A DNA stretch of 64,000 nucleotides. Origin: Ensifer aridi (lineage in GTDB: Bacteria; Pseudomonadota; Alphaproteobacteria; Rhizobiales; Rhizobiaceae). The DNA lies in NCBI RefSeq assembly GCF_002078505.1, contig NZ_LUAV01000038.1, forward strand, positions 124,001 through 188,000, read 5' to 3'. How positions within the stretch are numbered: position 1 is the first letter of the stretch; each line of letters opens with the position of its first letter. The position numbers were made by a program, and so were the translations under genes. Positions 16,683 through 25,240 of the stretch are shown here, one piece after another. The notes beneath the pieces were generated by a model. That model had not been told where the DNA came from. It did not search any database and saw only the letters and a program-made list of their open reading frames with translations.

Positions 16683-18854
16683 TCAGCCGCCGTCCTCGAT
16701 TTCCAGGAGAAAATAGGTGGTCGGCCCGTAGGCGGTATCGTTCGACAGCCGGAACGCGATCGGGCCGCTTCCGCGCTCGACCGGCGGGTAAAGGGTGCCG
16801 TCGAGGCCCACTGGCGAGACCTTCCATCTCGCTGCTGCCCGCGATAATGCAAGGTCGACATAGCCTTTCCGGATTTGCACAGGCAGTTCGCCAAAATCCT
16901 CGATGACCTTCTCCTCGCTGTCGCGAAAGATCATGCCGGTGTTTTGCGCGTCGGTCGCGAAGATCACGAGCAAGCGCCGGCTTGTCGAAAGACCACTTTT
17001 CGCGTCAAGCGACGAAAGGCCGACGAGCCCGTTTCCATCCGCCTGCTCGATGCGCATGACCCCGAGATCGAGCGGCTCCCGGAGCGAGGCGAAAGCTGCA
17101 GCCTCCGTCATCGGCGTTGAGACCCGAAGCTGTCCCGCCTGGCGGTCGAGCAGTATCTCGCCCGTGTCGCTGTGGTACAGCCCTCTTTCGATATCGGTGC
17201 GATTGTCCGATGCGAGCGTGCCGCGGTCGCGCAGCGCCGCTAGGATCTCTGTCGCATTCTGCACACGAGTGACGCCGATCTCGCCGTCGAACCGGTCTTC
17301 GAGCTGTAAACCGATGCGCCCGACGAGCGCCAGGGCGGTCAGGCGCTCCGGTTCGCGCGCCTGCATGTCCTCGCTTAAGTCCTCCTCGCCGCGGACCGCG
17401 AGCGGAATGGTGATGGCGGAGCGCGCAACGTCGCCGCGACGAAAGACAAGGGCACTAAGCGTTTCGCCGGCACGCGCCACCGGATCGAGCGCGATCGCGT
17501 AAGGAAGCATCGCCCGCTTGTGCGGATAGGGTTCGCCATAGGCAAGCGCGATCGGCCCGTGGCCGTGCCGACAGAGCACGTCCCAGCCCTGCAGGCCCGC
17601 GTAAGCCGGAATCGCTAGCCCCGCCTCGTAGCGGTAGCGATTCCAGAAGAGGTGGTCGTATTCGCTGACAATGAAGGGCTTTCCGAGCCAGCGCGCCGCG
17701 GAGATCATCCGCATATAGTCGACGCCGTCGGCGAGCGAACTGACCTGGCGGAGCGCACTGCCCGGAGCATAGCCGCCGACCCAGTCGTGATAGGTGTTCA
17801 TGGTCACGGCTTCGAGATCGCGTCGGCTGAGCGCGGTCTGCACCGTCGGCCAATTGTTGTAGGTGCTGATCAGCCCCTCGAATCCGAGATCGCGCAGGAC
17901 CTTGCTCATCCGCGCGGCAGATGCCCGTTCAGTTTCAACGAAGAAGGCCTGGAGATCGCGCATCCGCGGCCCGTCGGCATAGCGATCCGCGGGGAGCTTC
18001 ACGGTGCCCAATTCGAGCCGTTCGTCGTAGCCGAGGTCCCCCCAGGCTTTCGCAAGTGCCTCCGTCGAACCGTAGCGCGCCGCAAGCCACCGGTTGAACG
18101 GTGCCGCAAGCGCGCTGGCATATGCAGGCTTGCCGGGCCGCTCATGCACAATGGTGTCGAATTCGACGCCGTTTTCATTGGCGAGGATCACCAGCGCCAA
18201 CGCATCATCGCGGATGGTTGCAATCCCCGTGTAGGGATTGACGCTCGCGAGGAATTTCTCCTGCAAGCTTGCCCAGTGCGCAAAGGCCTCGTCTTCGAGA
18301 TGCACCCGTAGCTTGAGATCGCCATTCGCGTCCCAGCGGTCGTCGTAGCCGCCATAGGCGCCGCGCACGGAAGACAGCCCGTCGATGATCCAATAGATGC
18401 CGTTGCGCTTCAGCGCCGCGAGCAGGTAGTGGACACGGTCAAGCGTTTCGGGATCGAAGTCGAAATCCTTCTTCCTGCCGAACATCAGGCTGGCGTCGAC
18501 GAAGTGCAGCCTGGCGATATTGTAACCATGCATCGCCAACTGGCGCGCATAGCGGTCTGCGCCGTCGTGATCCGGGAAGCCGCCCGATGCCGGGCTCCAG
18601 GCGAGTGAGGCGCAAAGCATTCTGACCGGCTTTTCGGGCGCCTTGGCGAAGGCCAGACTGCCGTCCGAGCCGGCAATGAGCCGGTGATCCGCATCGATCA
18701 CGCCGTTCGGGAGAATGGACGAGAAATCGAGCGGACTGCCGGGGCTCACTTCGAGCGAAACGTCGCGAACGGGCACCCATTGGTCTGCGGCATGCACCTG
18801 TGAAATCAGCCAGCCGAAAAGCGCCGCTGCCGTAAGCAGTGAGCGCGTGCTCAT
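16683..18854 (-). CDS. secreted glycoside hydrolase (clan A-like)
   Basis: A 723-residue protein with a Sec signal peptide (MSTRSLLTAAALFGWLISQV, cut near residue 22). HGYNIARLHFVD is an early barrel strand. LANENG supplies the acid/base Glu after Asn and PFIVSEYDHLFW the probable nucleophile Glu. A beta-rich C-terminal part follows. The ATG at 18854 overlaps the upstream GT2 stop (ATGA); the frame extending to 19217 is antisense noise. A periplasmic or outer-surface glycanase encoded next to polymer assembly genes may trim or release the polysaccharide. The polymer is unknown. Confidence 0.8.
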   Translation of the reverse strand: MSTRSLLTAAALFGWLISQVHAADQWVPVRDVSLEVSPGSPLDFSSILPNGVIDADHRLIAGSDGSLAFAKAPEKPVRMLCASLAWSPASGGFPDHDGADRYARQLAMHGYNIARLHFVDASLMFGRKKDFDFDPETLDRVHYLLAALKRNGIYWIIDGLSSVRGAYGGYDDRWDANGDLKLRVHLEDEAFAHWASLQEKFLASVNPYTGIATIRDDALALVILANENGVEFDTIVHERPGKPAYASALAAPFNRWLAARYGSTEALAKAWGDLGYDERLELGTVKLPADRYADGPRMRDLQAFFVETERASAARMSKVLRDLGFEGLISTYNNWPTVQTALSRRDLEAVTMNTYHDWVGGYAPGSALRQVSSLADGVDYMRMISAARWLGKPFIVSEYDHLFWNRYRYEAGLAIPAYAGLQGWDVLCRHGHGPIALAYGEPYPHKRAMLPYAIALDPVARAGETLSALVFRRGDVARSAITIPLAVRGEEDLSEDMQAREPERLTALALVGRIGLQLEDRFDGEIGVTRVQNATEILAALRDRGTLASDNRTDIERGLYHSDTGEILLDRQAGQLRVSTPMTEAAAFASLREPLDLGVMRIEQADGNGLVGLSSLDAKSGLSTSRRLLVIFATDAQNTGMIFRDSEEKVIEDFGELPVQIRKGYVDLALSRAAARWKVSPVGLDGTLYPPVERGSGPIAFRLSNDTAYGPTTYFLLEIEDGG

Positions 18855-19849
18855 GCAGGCTTTCCGAGAAGCCTGCTCTCGATGGGATCGCTGGGCTGCC
18901 GCCGGCCTCTGAGCAGACCGACGGGCAAGGCGGCAGCGTGAAAGAACCAGGCGACGACCGTGTAAAGGCCCATGCGGAAGCTTCCCTTCTTCACGCTCAC
19001 GAGCAGGAGGACGCCAGAGAAGATCGCGCACACCGAGGCGAGCGCCATGAGCTTGTCGGGCAGGAACAGGACCAGTCCGAGGGAAACGAGCCACCAGAGA
19101 TAGACGAGTGTCCAGAGCTTCAATTCCGGCAGCTCCCTCAGCACCTGGAGGAAATAGGGTTTGCCGAGAGACGCCCTCAAGAGTTCCCCGATGCCGTAGA
19201 GATACTTGCTTTTCCAACGGCGGATGAGGAGCCGGTACGAATTGACCGTGTGGCCGAAGTGCTGGACGAAGCGGCGGTCGAGGCGATGGAGCCCCCAGCC
19301 GGCGCTTCTGAGACGAATGCCGAGATCGAACTCCTCGTAGCCGTGGAGGTTTCGGTCCGAAAAGTAGCCGACAGCCTCGATGGCGCTGCGCCGATAGAGT
19401 CCGCCGCCGTTCATGCGATCGATCGATCCGATACGGTTCTCGGGCGCCACGCGGCCGACCCGCCGGGCGAATTCGAGATTGGAAACAAGCATCTCCTCGA
19501 CGTGCCCGGTGACGCCCGCGACGGAGGGATTGTCGGCAAGGAAGCGAACGGCCTCGTCGAGAAAACCTCGATCGAGCAGCATGTCACCGTCGATGAGGCA
19601 GATGTAGTCGCCGCGGGAGTACTGAAAGCCGAGTTGAGGACCGATACCGCAGCTCGGTAGCGCCGGCGGCGTGATCTGCGCGATAGCGACGGGATATCGC
19701 GAAGCAATCTCGACCGTGCGGTCGGACGATCCGCTATCGGCGACGATAACCTCGCCACCCCTTCCTTCGAGCGCCGCAAGCGCGCTCTCGATTGTTGCCG
19801 CGATGCGCTTCTCTTCGTTCAACGTCTTGATAATGATGGATATCGTCAA
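18851..19849 (-). CDS. glycosyltransferase family 2
   Basis: A 332-residue GT-A protein. It begins TISIIIKTLNEEKRIAATIE, with VIVADSGSSDRTVEIA and CLIDGDMLL (the DXD-type metal site), followed by YEEFDLGIRLR. Two or three hydrophobic C-terminal segments (VYLWWLVSLGLVLFLP, LASVCAIFSGVLLLV) suggest membrane association. I place the start at TTG 19849, behind a GGGGGC sequence, because the family normally begins a few residues before the first strand. The longer frame to 20314 is unsupported. It probably extends the repeat unit. Confidence 0.8.
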   Translation of the reverse strand: MTISIIIKTLNEEKRIAATIESALAALEGRGGEVIVADSGSSDRTVEIASRYPVAIAQITPPALPSCGIGPQLGFQYSRGDYICLIDGDMLLDRGFLDEAVRFLADNPSVAGVTGHVEEMLVSNLEFARRVGRVAPENRIGSIDRMNGGGLYRRSAIEAVGYFSDRNLHGYEEFDLGIRLRSAGWGLHRLDRRFVQHFGHTVNSYRLLIRRWKSKYLYGIGELLRASLGKPYFLQVLRELPELKLWTLVYLWWLVSLGLVLFLPDKLMALASVCAIFSGVLLLVSVKKGSFRMGLYTVVAWFFHAAALPVGLLRGRRQPSDPIESRLLGKPA

Positions 19850-19920
19850 AAGAGCCCCCAGGTCGGCAAGGCATTGCAGCGCTGAATACCCGTATTGGAC
19901 TGAGCGTTGCGATCCGCCCT

Positions 19921-20346
19921 TCATGCGGAAGTACCCGGTCGCGAAGCACCGATGTTCTCCCCTCGATAATTTGCGTTGTCGTTTACCCGTGCGCCGCCGA
20001 CGCGAAATCGCTGCCAGTGACGCGTGAGGAGCCAGCCTGCGCCGACGCCGCAGCCTGCCCCCGCCATTTTCACCGCAAGGTCGATCAACCGCGCGTGGCG
20101 ATCGGCGGAGAGCATCTGTGTCAGTTCGAGCCCGACCGCCGCCGCAAGGACGATCGAAAGGACCGAAAGGACGTGCCGGGGATGAGCGATCGCGAACATG
20201 AGGCCCAGAAGTCCGAAGGCGCCGAATCTTTCGACCTGCACCCAACTCCCCATATGCGGACGCATGGCAAGCGGCGAGAGCGTCGAATAGGCGATGAGCC
20301 CGAGGAGAAGCCACGCAGTGACGGATGCGGCGCGTTTAAAATCCAT
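19921..20346 (-). CDS. VanZ-like membrane protein
   Basis: A 141-residue protein with about four hydrophobic segments: AWLLLGLIAYSTLSPLAMRP, FGAFGLLGLMFAIA, VLSIVLAAAVGLELTQ and AGAGCGVGAGWLL. The pattern, including GLELTQ and DRHARLIDLAVK, matches the VanZ-like family seen in many exopolysaccharide loci. Function there is unknown. The ATG at 20346 is preferred over a TTG 6 nt earlier. It lies between two glycosyltransferases in the same direction. Confidence 0.8.
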   Translation of the reverse strand: MDFKRAASVTAWLLLGLIAYSTLSPLAMRPHMGSWVQVERFGAFGLLGLMFAIAHPRHVLSVLSIVLAAAVGLELTQMLSADRHARLIDLAVKMAGAGCGVGAGWLLTRHWQRFRVGGARVNDNANYRGENIGASRPGTSA

Positions 20347-20420
20347 GATCAATCATCTTTCGTTGCCACGCCGCCCGGCCAGCGGCCGCCCGTCGCATGC
20401 ATGATGCGGCGGCGGCGCAA

Positions 20421-21761
20421 TCATTTCGTCAGTTCTCCGTAGAGCGCGAGGGTCTTCTGCGCGACGCTCGACCAACTATAGGCCGCATCGACATGCTCGA
20501 TCTGTGCGAGCACCTGCTCATCGCCGGGCGGATTTGCGATCTTTGCGGCGATGGCGGCTGCCAGCGCTTCGATGTCGCCGAGCGGAAAATAGTCGTCGGC
20601 AGGAAGGCCGAGTTGGCGATTGGCGACGATGTCGCTCGCCAGAACCGGCAGACCGTAGGCCATCGCCTCCAGGAGGGCGATCGGCATACCTTCATGGCTT
20701 GAAGGCAGGACGAAGAGCGCCGCATTGGCGAACAGCTCCGCCAGGCGATCACCGGTCTGGAACCCGGTCAGGATGACGCCCGGCGTGCTTTCTGCCATTG
20801 CCCGGACTTCCGCGGCATAGGGCGTTTCGAATTCCGCGCCGCCCGCAAGCACGAGAGCGAACCCGCTATCGCGCAGCGTCGCGAATGCCCGAATGAGATC
20901 CGTCTGCCGCTTCTCCGGCACGAGCCGCGCCGCCAGGAGAATGTACCGGCGCCGCTTCAGCCCGAATTCATCGAGGATGCCCGTCTCGCCATCGCAGGGC
21001 GAAACGGCGACCCCGTTCGGAACGAGAGCGACCGGTACGTGATAACGCGCGCTCATCGTCTCGACGATTTCCCTGGAGATTGCGATGCGGCCGTGCGCGA
21101 GGCGCATGCCCATCCGTTCCCCGAGCCGGAGCATGCGCTTGGCGAAGGCGCCCCATTTCTGACGGTCGTAATCGTAGCCGTGATGGGTAACGACCACTTT
21201 CAGACCCAAAAGGCGGGCGAGCGGGACTAGGAGCGCGGGGCCGATCGCGTGGATATGGAGGACATCCGGTCGTCGTAGGGCGGCAAAGCAGACGCCGATC
21301 GCCGTGTGGACGATGGCTTCGAGAGCCATCGAGCGCGGTGCCCAGAGAGGGAAGACGCGGATTCCGTTCCAGGAATGGGTTTTCGAATTGGGAAGGTAGC
21401 GCCGCCGCCCGATCACGTCGACATCCCAGCCGTTCGCCACCAATTTACCCGCGAGCATCTCCACATGCTTTTCGACGCCGCCCTGCACGTTGGGTATGCC
21501 GCGCAGGCCCAGCATCATCACCCGCCGGCCTGTCGCGGCTCTCAATATCGGCGGAAACTCTGGAGCGAATGCATCAAGCCGTTGCGGGAGCAAGGCTTCG
21601 CTACCTGAACCGGTGGGCTGTTGAGCCAACGCCCGCTGAAGCTCGGCGCAGAGCTTCTTGTGAAATCGGCGCGGGTTCCCGAGCGCCGTGCCGTTCGGCA
21701 TAGGCGAAGCGTCCGGACGCGGCGGACTGGGATTTGGCGAGACTCCGGACTTTCTGCTCAT
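20421..21761 (-). CDS. glycosyltransferase family 4 with N-terminal extension
   Basis: A 446-residue protein. The GT4 core starts only near residue 80 with VMMLGLRGIPNVQGGVEKHV, a very well conserved segment. A UDP-sugar-binding SSHEGMPIALLEAMAYG (EX7E) lies near residue 370. The first 75 residues are Pro/Arg-rich and look unstructured; an internal start near the core is possible, but no clear ribosome-binding site was picked out. It probably transfers a hexose to the lipid-linked repeat unit in the cytoplasm. Confidence 0.85.
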   Translation of the reverse strand: MSRKSGVSPNPSPPRPDASPMPNGTALGNPRRFHKKLCAELQRALAQQPTGSGSEALLPQRLDAFAPEFPPILRAATGRRVMMLGLRGIPNVQGGVEKHVEMLAGKLVANGWDVDVIGRRRYLPNSKTHSWNGIRVFPLWAPRSMALEAIVHTAIGVCFAALRRPDVLHIHAIGPALLVPLARLLGLKVVVTHHGYDYDRQKWGAFAKRMLRLGERMGMRLAHGRIAISREIVETMSARYHVPVALVPNGVAVSPCDGETGILDEFGLKRRRYILLAARLVPEKRQTDLIRAFATLRDSGFALVLAGGAEFETPYAAEVRAMAESTPGVILTGFQTGDRLAELFANAALFVLPSSHEGMPIALLEAMAYGLPVLASDIVANRQLGLPADDYFPLGDIEALAAAIAAKIANPPGDEQVLAQIEHVDAAYSWSSVAQKTLALYGELTK

Positions 21762-21902
21762 GGTTGTTCCGCCCGCGGATGGCCCTTTTCACATCCTATA
21801 CGCGCAGAACACTTACCAACTGGGTAAGACGACCGCTAAATTCCTAGAGAAATGACCGAAAATCAGACGCGAGACTCCGGCGGCGCTCGCAACCGTGCGA
21901 CG

Positions 21903-23141
21903 TCAACCGGCGCCGAGCGATGCGTAGAGCTCGAGCGTCCTCTCTCGATAGGCGGCGGCGGAGAACTCGCTGGCAACCCAGGCGCGACCGGCTGTTCCCA
22001 TGCGTGCGCGTGCGGCCGGTGTCAGCGCCGCCATTTTGCTCAGGGCTCCGGCGAGCTCATCGATATCTGCGGATGCGGCAAGCAGCCCCGTCTCGCCTTC
22101 CCTCACCATCTCCGGAATGCCGCCGATCGCCGCCCCGATGACCGGACGCTCGAGCGCATAGGTTTCGAGGACGCTAATGGGCGCGTTCTCGTACCATTCC
22201 GACGGCAGCACCAGGGCGCGGGATTCGCCGATCAGCCGGTGAAGCTTCTCACCGGAGAGATAACCCGCGAAGGTCACGTCCGCCTGGAGCTCCGCGGCGA
22301 GACGCCGAAGGGCTTGCTCCTCCGGCCCGGTCCCGGCAACGATCAGCCGCTGCTTGGAGCGGGCGGCAGCCCGGATCAATGTGGCAATGCCCTTTTCCGG
22401 AGCGAGGCGACCCGCAAAGACGAAATAGTCACTCTCCTGCCAATCAGCGGAAAAGCCGGAGACGTCGACGAAATTCGGGATGTGCACCATCTTTTCGCGC
22501 GGCCAGCCCCATTCGGCGAGCTTTTCCAGGTAGAACAGGCTTGGCACGACGAGCCGGTCCACCTTCTCGCGGTAGAGGCCGAGCAAGCGGTGCAGCATGG
22601 TCTCCGCGAGCACGACGGCACTCAGGGACACGGATCCCTTGATGCAGCGGTGGCGAAGGACGTTGTAGATTTTCCCGCCATGACAGTCCTCGCACACCCT
22701 TCCGTCGCGAAGCATCTTGTAAGAAGGGCAGGCGAGTTTCAGATCATGGACCGTCATCACCACGGGAACACCGGCGGATTTCAAGGTGGAGAAGATCGCC
22801 GGCGACAAGTGATGATAGACGTTGTGTGCATGGGCGATCGCCGGGCGCACGCGCTCGATGAGGCGGCCGATATTGCGCTGGGCCTCGACCGAATAGATGA
22901 CGCTCGCGGCTTGCGCGACCTTCCTGAGGAGACCGGCATTGCGGCCATATTCGATCTCCGAGACGAAATAGTCCGACCAGGGCGATAGCTCGTTCTTGTC
23001 GTGCTGCATGGCGAAGGGCACGACGTCCCAGCCGATCTCGCCGAACATGCTCATATGATCGAAGAAAACCACCTCCGCGCCGCCGCGGCGATAGAAATAG
23101 TTGTTGATCGCCAGCAGCCGCTTCTTGTCGAAATCTGGCAC
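21903..23141 (-). CDS. glycosyltransferase family 4
   Basis: A 412-residue GT-B enzyme. The N-terminal RRGGAEVVFFDHMSMF is typical of GT4. A Cys cluster (LACPSYKML, CEDCHGG, HRCIKGS) occurs in the subgroup with a small inserted metal-binding knuckle. LPSEWYENAPISVLETYALE is the donor-binding EX7E motif. The GTG at 23141 has GAGAGGA about 6 nt upstream. It follows the deacetylase by 10 nt, so they are co-transcribed. Confidence 0.88.
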   Translation of the reverse strand: MPDFDKKRLLAINNYFYRRGGAEVVFFDHMSMFGEIGWDVVPFAMQHDKNELSPWSDYFVSEIEYGRNAGLLRKVAQAASVIYSVEAQRNIGRLIERVRPAIAHAHNVYHHLSPAIFSTLKSAGVPVVMTVHDLKLACPSYKMLRDGRVCEDCHGGKIYNVLRHRCIKGSVSLSAVVLAETMLHRLLGLYREKVDRLVVPSLFYLEKLAEWGWPREKMVHIPNFVDVSGFSADWQESDYFVFAGRLAPEKGIATLIRAAARSKQRLIVAGTGPEEQALRRLAAELQADVTFAGYLSGEKLHRLIGESRALVLPSEWYENAPISVLETYALERPVIGAAIGGIPEMVREGETGLLAASADIDELAGALSKMAALTPAARARMGTAGRAWVASEFSAAAYRERTLELYASLGAG

Positions 23142-23151
23142 GAGCGTCCTC

Positions 23152-23901
23152 TCACCATTTAATCCGGTCGAGCGCGGCGTCGACGGGAAGCACGCATCCC
23201 TTTTCGACGGCGTAACGGACCAGATGATCGAAGGTCTGCGGCGTGCAGCCGTAGGGCGTCGGCCGCGAAGCTATGTCATGGGTGAAGAAGATGAGCCATC
23301 CGGGATGGCTGGCGACATCGTCTATCCAGCGCGTCAACGCCCGTGCGTCCTCTTCGGGTTGGCGGATCTCGACGGCCTTGAGCATCATCGGGTCGACCGA
23401 TCCGCGATTAATCGCGTCGCCTGCCGCGCGACAGGTACGGTAGCGCCGGCGGAGCTCGGCCCGCGAGAGCGGCCAGGCGGCATTGTAGGGAAACGCGAAA
23501 TTCGTCGCCGGTGAGGCAACGCCGGCTCTCTTCAGATATTGTGCATTGCGATCGAGGTCTGCAGCCAAACCGGCAATACTGCGCAGCTTGCGGTGCGCGT
23601 GGGTGTGGCAGCCGATCTCGTGCCCGCGGGCTGCGAGTTCAGAGCAGCCTTCGGGCGTGATCAACGTCCGGTCCGGCTCGACCTGGCCGGCAAGCCCACC
23701 GGCGATGTAGAAGGTGCCGCGCACGCCATGCTTCTCCAGAATCGCCGCGCCCTCGAAGAGCGCGCTGTCGGGAACGTCGTCGAACGTGAACGAAACGAGT
23801 GGAACATCCGTTTCCAGGCGGCGTCGCTGCCGTGCGAGCCTCCAGATCATCCGGTTCGCCAGCCTGTCGACCAGCGAGCCGATCCTTCCTTCATCAAGCA
23901 T
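23152..23901 (-). CDS. polysaccharide deacetylase family protein
   Basis: A 249-residue NodB-homology (CE4) protein. VSFTFDDVPDS holds the catalytic Asp and metal-binding Asp, and EIGCHTHAHRKL holds the HxxxH metal ligands. FFTHDI gives the C-terminal His. No signal peptide is seen, so it would act on cytoplasmic or lipid-linked sugars, or be exported otherwise. The ATG at 23901 overlaps the upstream polymerase gene by 8 nt; the extension to 23982 is unconserved. It probably removes N-acetyl groups from the polymer or its precursor. Confidence 0.85.
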   Translation of the reverse strand: MLDEGRIGSLVDRLANRMIWRLARQRRRLETDVPLVSFTFDDVPDSALFEGAAILEKHGVRGTFYIAGGLAGQVEPDRTLITPEGCSELAARGHEIGCHTHAHRKLRSIAGLAADLDRNAQYLKRAGVASPATNFAFPYNAAWPLSRAELRRRYRTCRAAGDAINRGSVDPMMLKAVEIRQPEEDARALTRWIDDVASHPGWLIFFTHDIASRPTPYGCTPQTFDHLVRYAVEKGCVLPVDAALDRIKW

Positions 23902-25225
23902 GAGCGACGCGCTTTCTTTTTGTTGGCACCGCATCTTCCGCCAGCACGGCGGTCGATTGCAGGTTAAGTCCGTAGAGAGCAAACACGAATGTGAACCAGA
24001 TGAGACTTCCGCCCTCGAAGAAGAGCGTCTCGAGGCCGGCGTGGAAGATCGTGTAGAGCCAGATACGGACGAACAGCCGTGTGAGAGGCGCCTGCTCGCG
24101 ATCGGCGGGAATGCGAGAGATGTCGCGAAGCGGTAAGAAGATGAGCCACGTCAGGGTGAGCAGAAGCCCGGGAAAGCCGGTCGTCAGAGCGATATCCAGA
24201 AAGGAATTATGTCCGTTGGCGGCAGCAACCGCCCAGGTCTCCACCGAACCCCCGCTATAGACAAGCTCTTCCGTCTGCCAGAAGGCCCTGAAGCCGTATC
24301 CCGTCAATGGTCGCTCGGCGAGCGCCGAAAAGGCGAAGCGCCAGATATCGGCGCGATTCGTGAACGTTGCGTCGATGCCGAGCCCGCTGATGAACTCCCC
24401 GAGCGGCCTGAAGACCGCTGACCCGACGGCGAAAAGATTAAATAGGCCGACGCCCCCGATCACAATCGGAGCACGCAGCGGCCGCATCTTTTCGAAGAGC
24501 CAAGCGACGATCAGGATCGCCGGCAGCATTGCCGTGGAGGTCTTGCCGCCGGTCTTGACGAGAAAGAGGAACGACAGCACGAAAATCGCGAGGCCCGCAA
24601 CGCGCGACCAGGTGTTCATGACGAAAAGGCCGAAGAAAGCCGCGAGCACCATCGCAGAGGCCGCACTGTTCTTGTGCGGGAAATGACCGCGCCACAGGCC
24701 GGCGTTCATAGGCTCGCGCAACTCCGAGGCCTGGTGGATGGCAAGCGTCGGCTTGAAGACGATGCCGTAATAGGCAACACCCAGCATGATGAGGGTGCCG
24801 ATGCCGAGCATCTTGGCGAAGTGGCGCTCCGAGGCGGGCAGCAACAGGTAGACGCTGGCGTTGACGGTTACCATGACCGCCAGGATCACGCCCTTGATGC
24901 CAAGCGTTGGATGCGCGGAAATGAGCGAAACGAAGAGAAACCAGGAAAAGAGGATCGCCAGAAGTAGGCGCGGCTGAAGGATCGTGTCCCGCATGGGATG
25001 GGCGAGGCCGTACCCGAGCATGCCGGCGAAAAGCAAGAGCGAGATGATCTGGTTCAGCCGGTTGGAATTGCCGGCGGAGGGGTCCAGTACCGCCTCGCCG
25101 GTCAGGTCGACGAAGGGATCGATGGAGATCCAGAAGAACAGGAAGATCGCCATGAACAGGAAGGTGCCGACGCGCACCTTCCCCGCATCCGCCTGATTGG
25201 CCTCCCTGCCGCTCGCGCCGCTCAT
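23894..25225 (-). CDS. O-antigen polymerase/ligase (Wzy-like)
   Basis: A 443-residue polytopic membrane protein with about ten hydrophobic segments. A large loop contains FTNRADIWRFAFSALAERPL and GYGFRAFW, then AANGHNSFLDIALTTGFPG, the pattern of the Wzy_C/WaaL family. It would join lipid-linked repeat units in the periplasm. It lies 15 nt after the Wzz-like gene and overlaps the deacetylase. The context favours polymerase over lipid A ligase. Confidence 0.85.
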   Translation of the reverse strand: MSGASGREANQADAGKVRVGTFLFMAIFLFFWISIDPFVDLTGEAVLDPSAGNSNRLNQIISLLLFAGMLGYGLAHPMRDTILQPRLLLAILFSWFLFVSLISAHPTLGIKGVILAVMVTVNASVYLLLPASERHFAKMLGIGTLIMLGVAYYGIVFKPTLAIHQASELREPMNAGLWRGHFPHKNSAASAMVLAAFFGLFVMNTWSRVAGLAIFVLSFLFLVKTGGKTSTAMLPAILIVAWLFEKMRPLRAPIVIGGVGLFNLFAVGSAVFRPLGEFISGLGIDATFTNRADIWRFAFSALAERPLTGYGFRAFWQTEELVYSGGSVETWAVAAANGHNSFLDIALTTGFPGLLLTLTWLIFLPLRDISRIPADREQAPLTRLFVRIWLYTIFHAGLETLFFEGGSLIWFTFVFALYGLNLQSTAVLAEDAVPTKRKRVAHA

Positions 25226-25240
25226 GGTGCCTTGGCCTCC

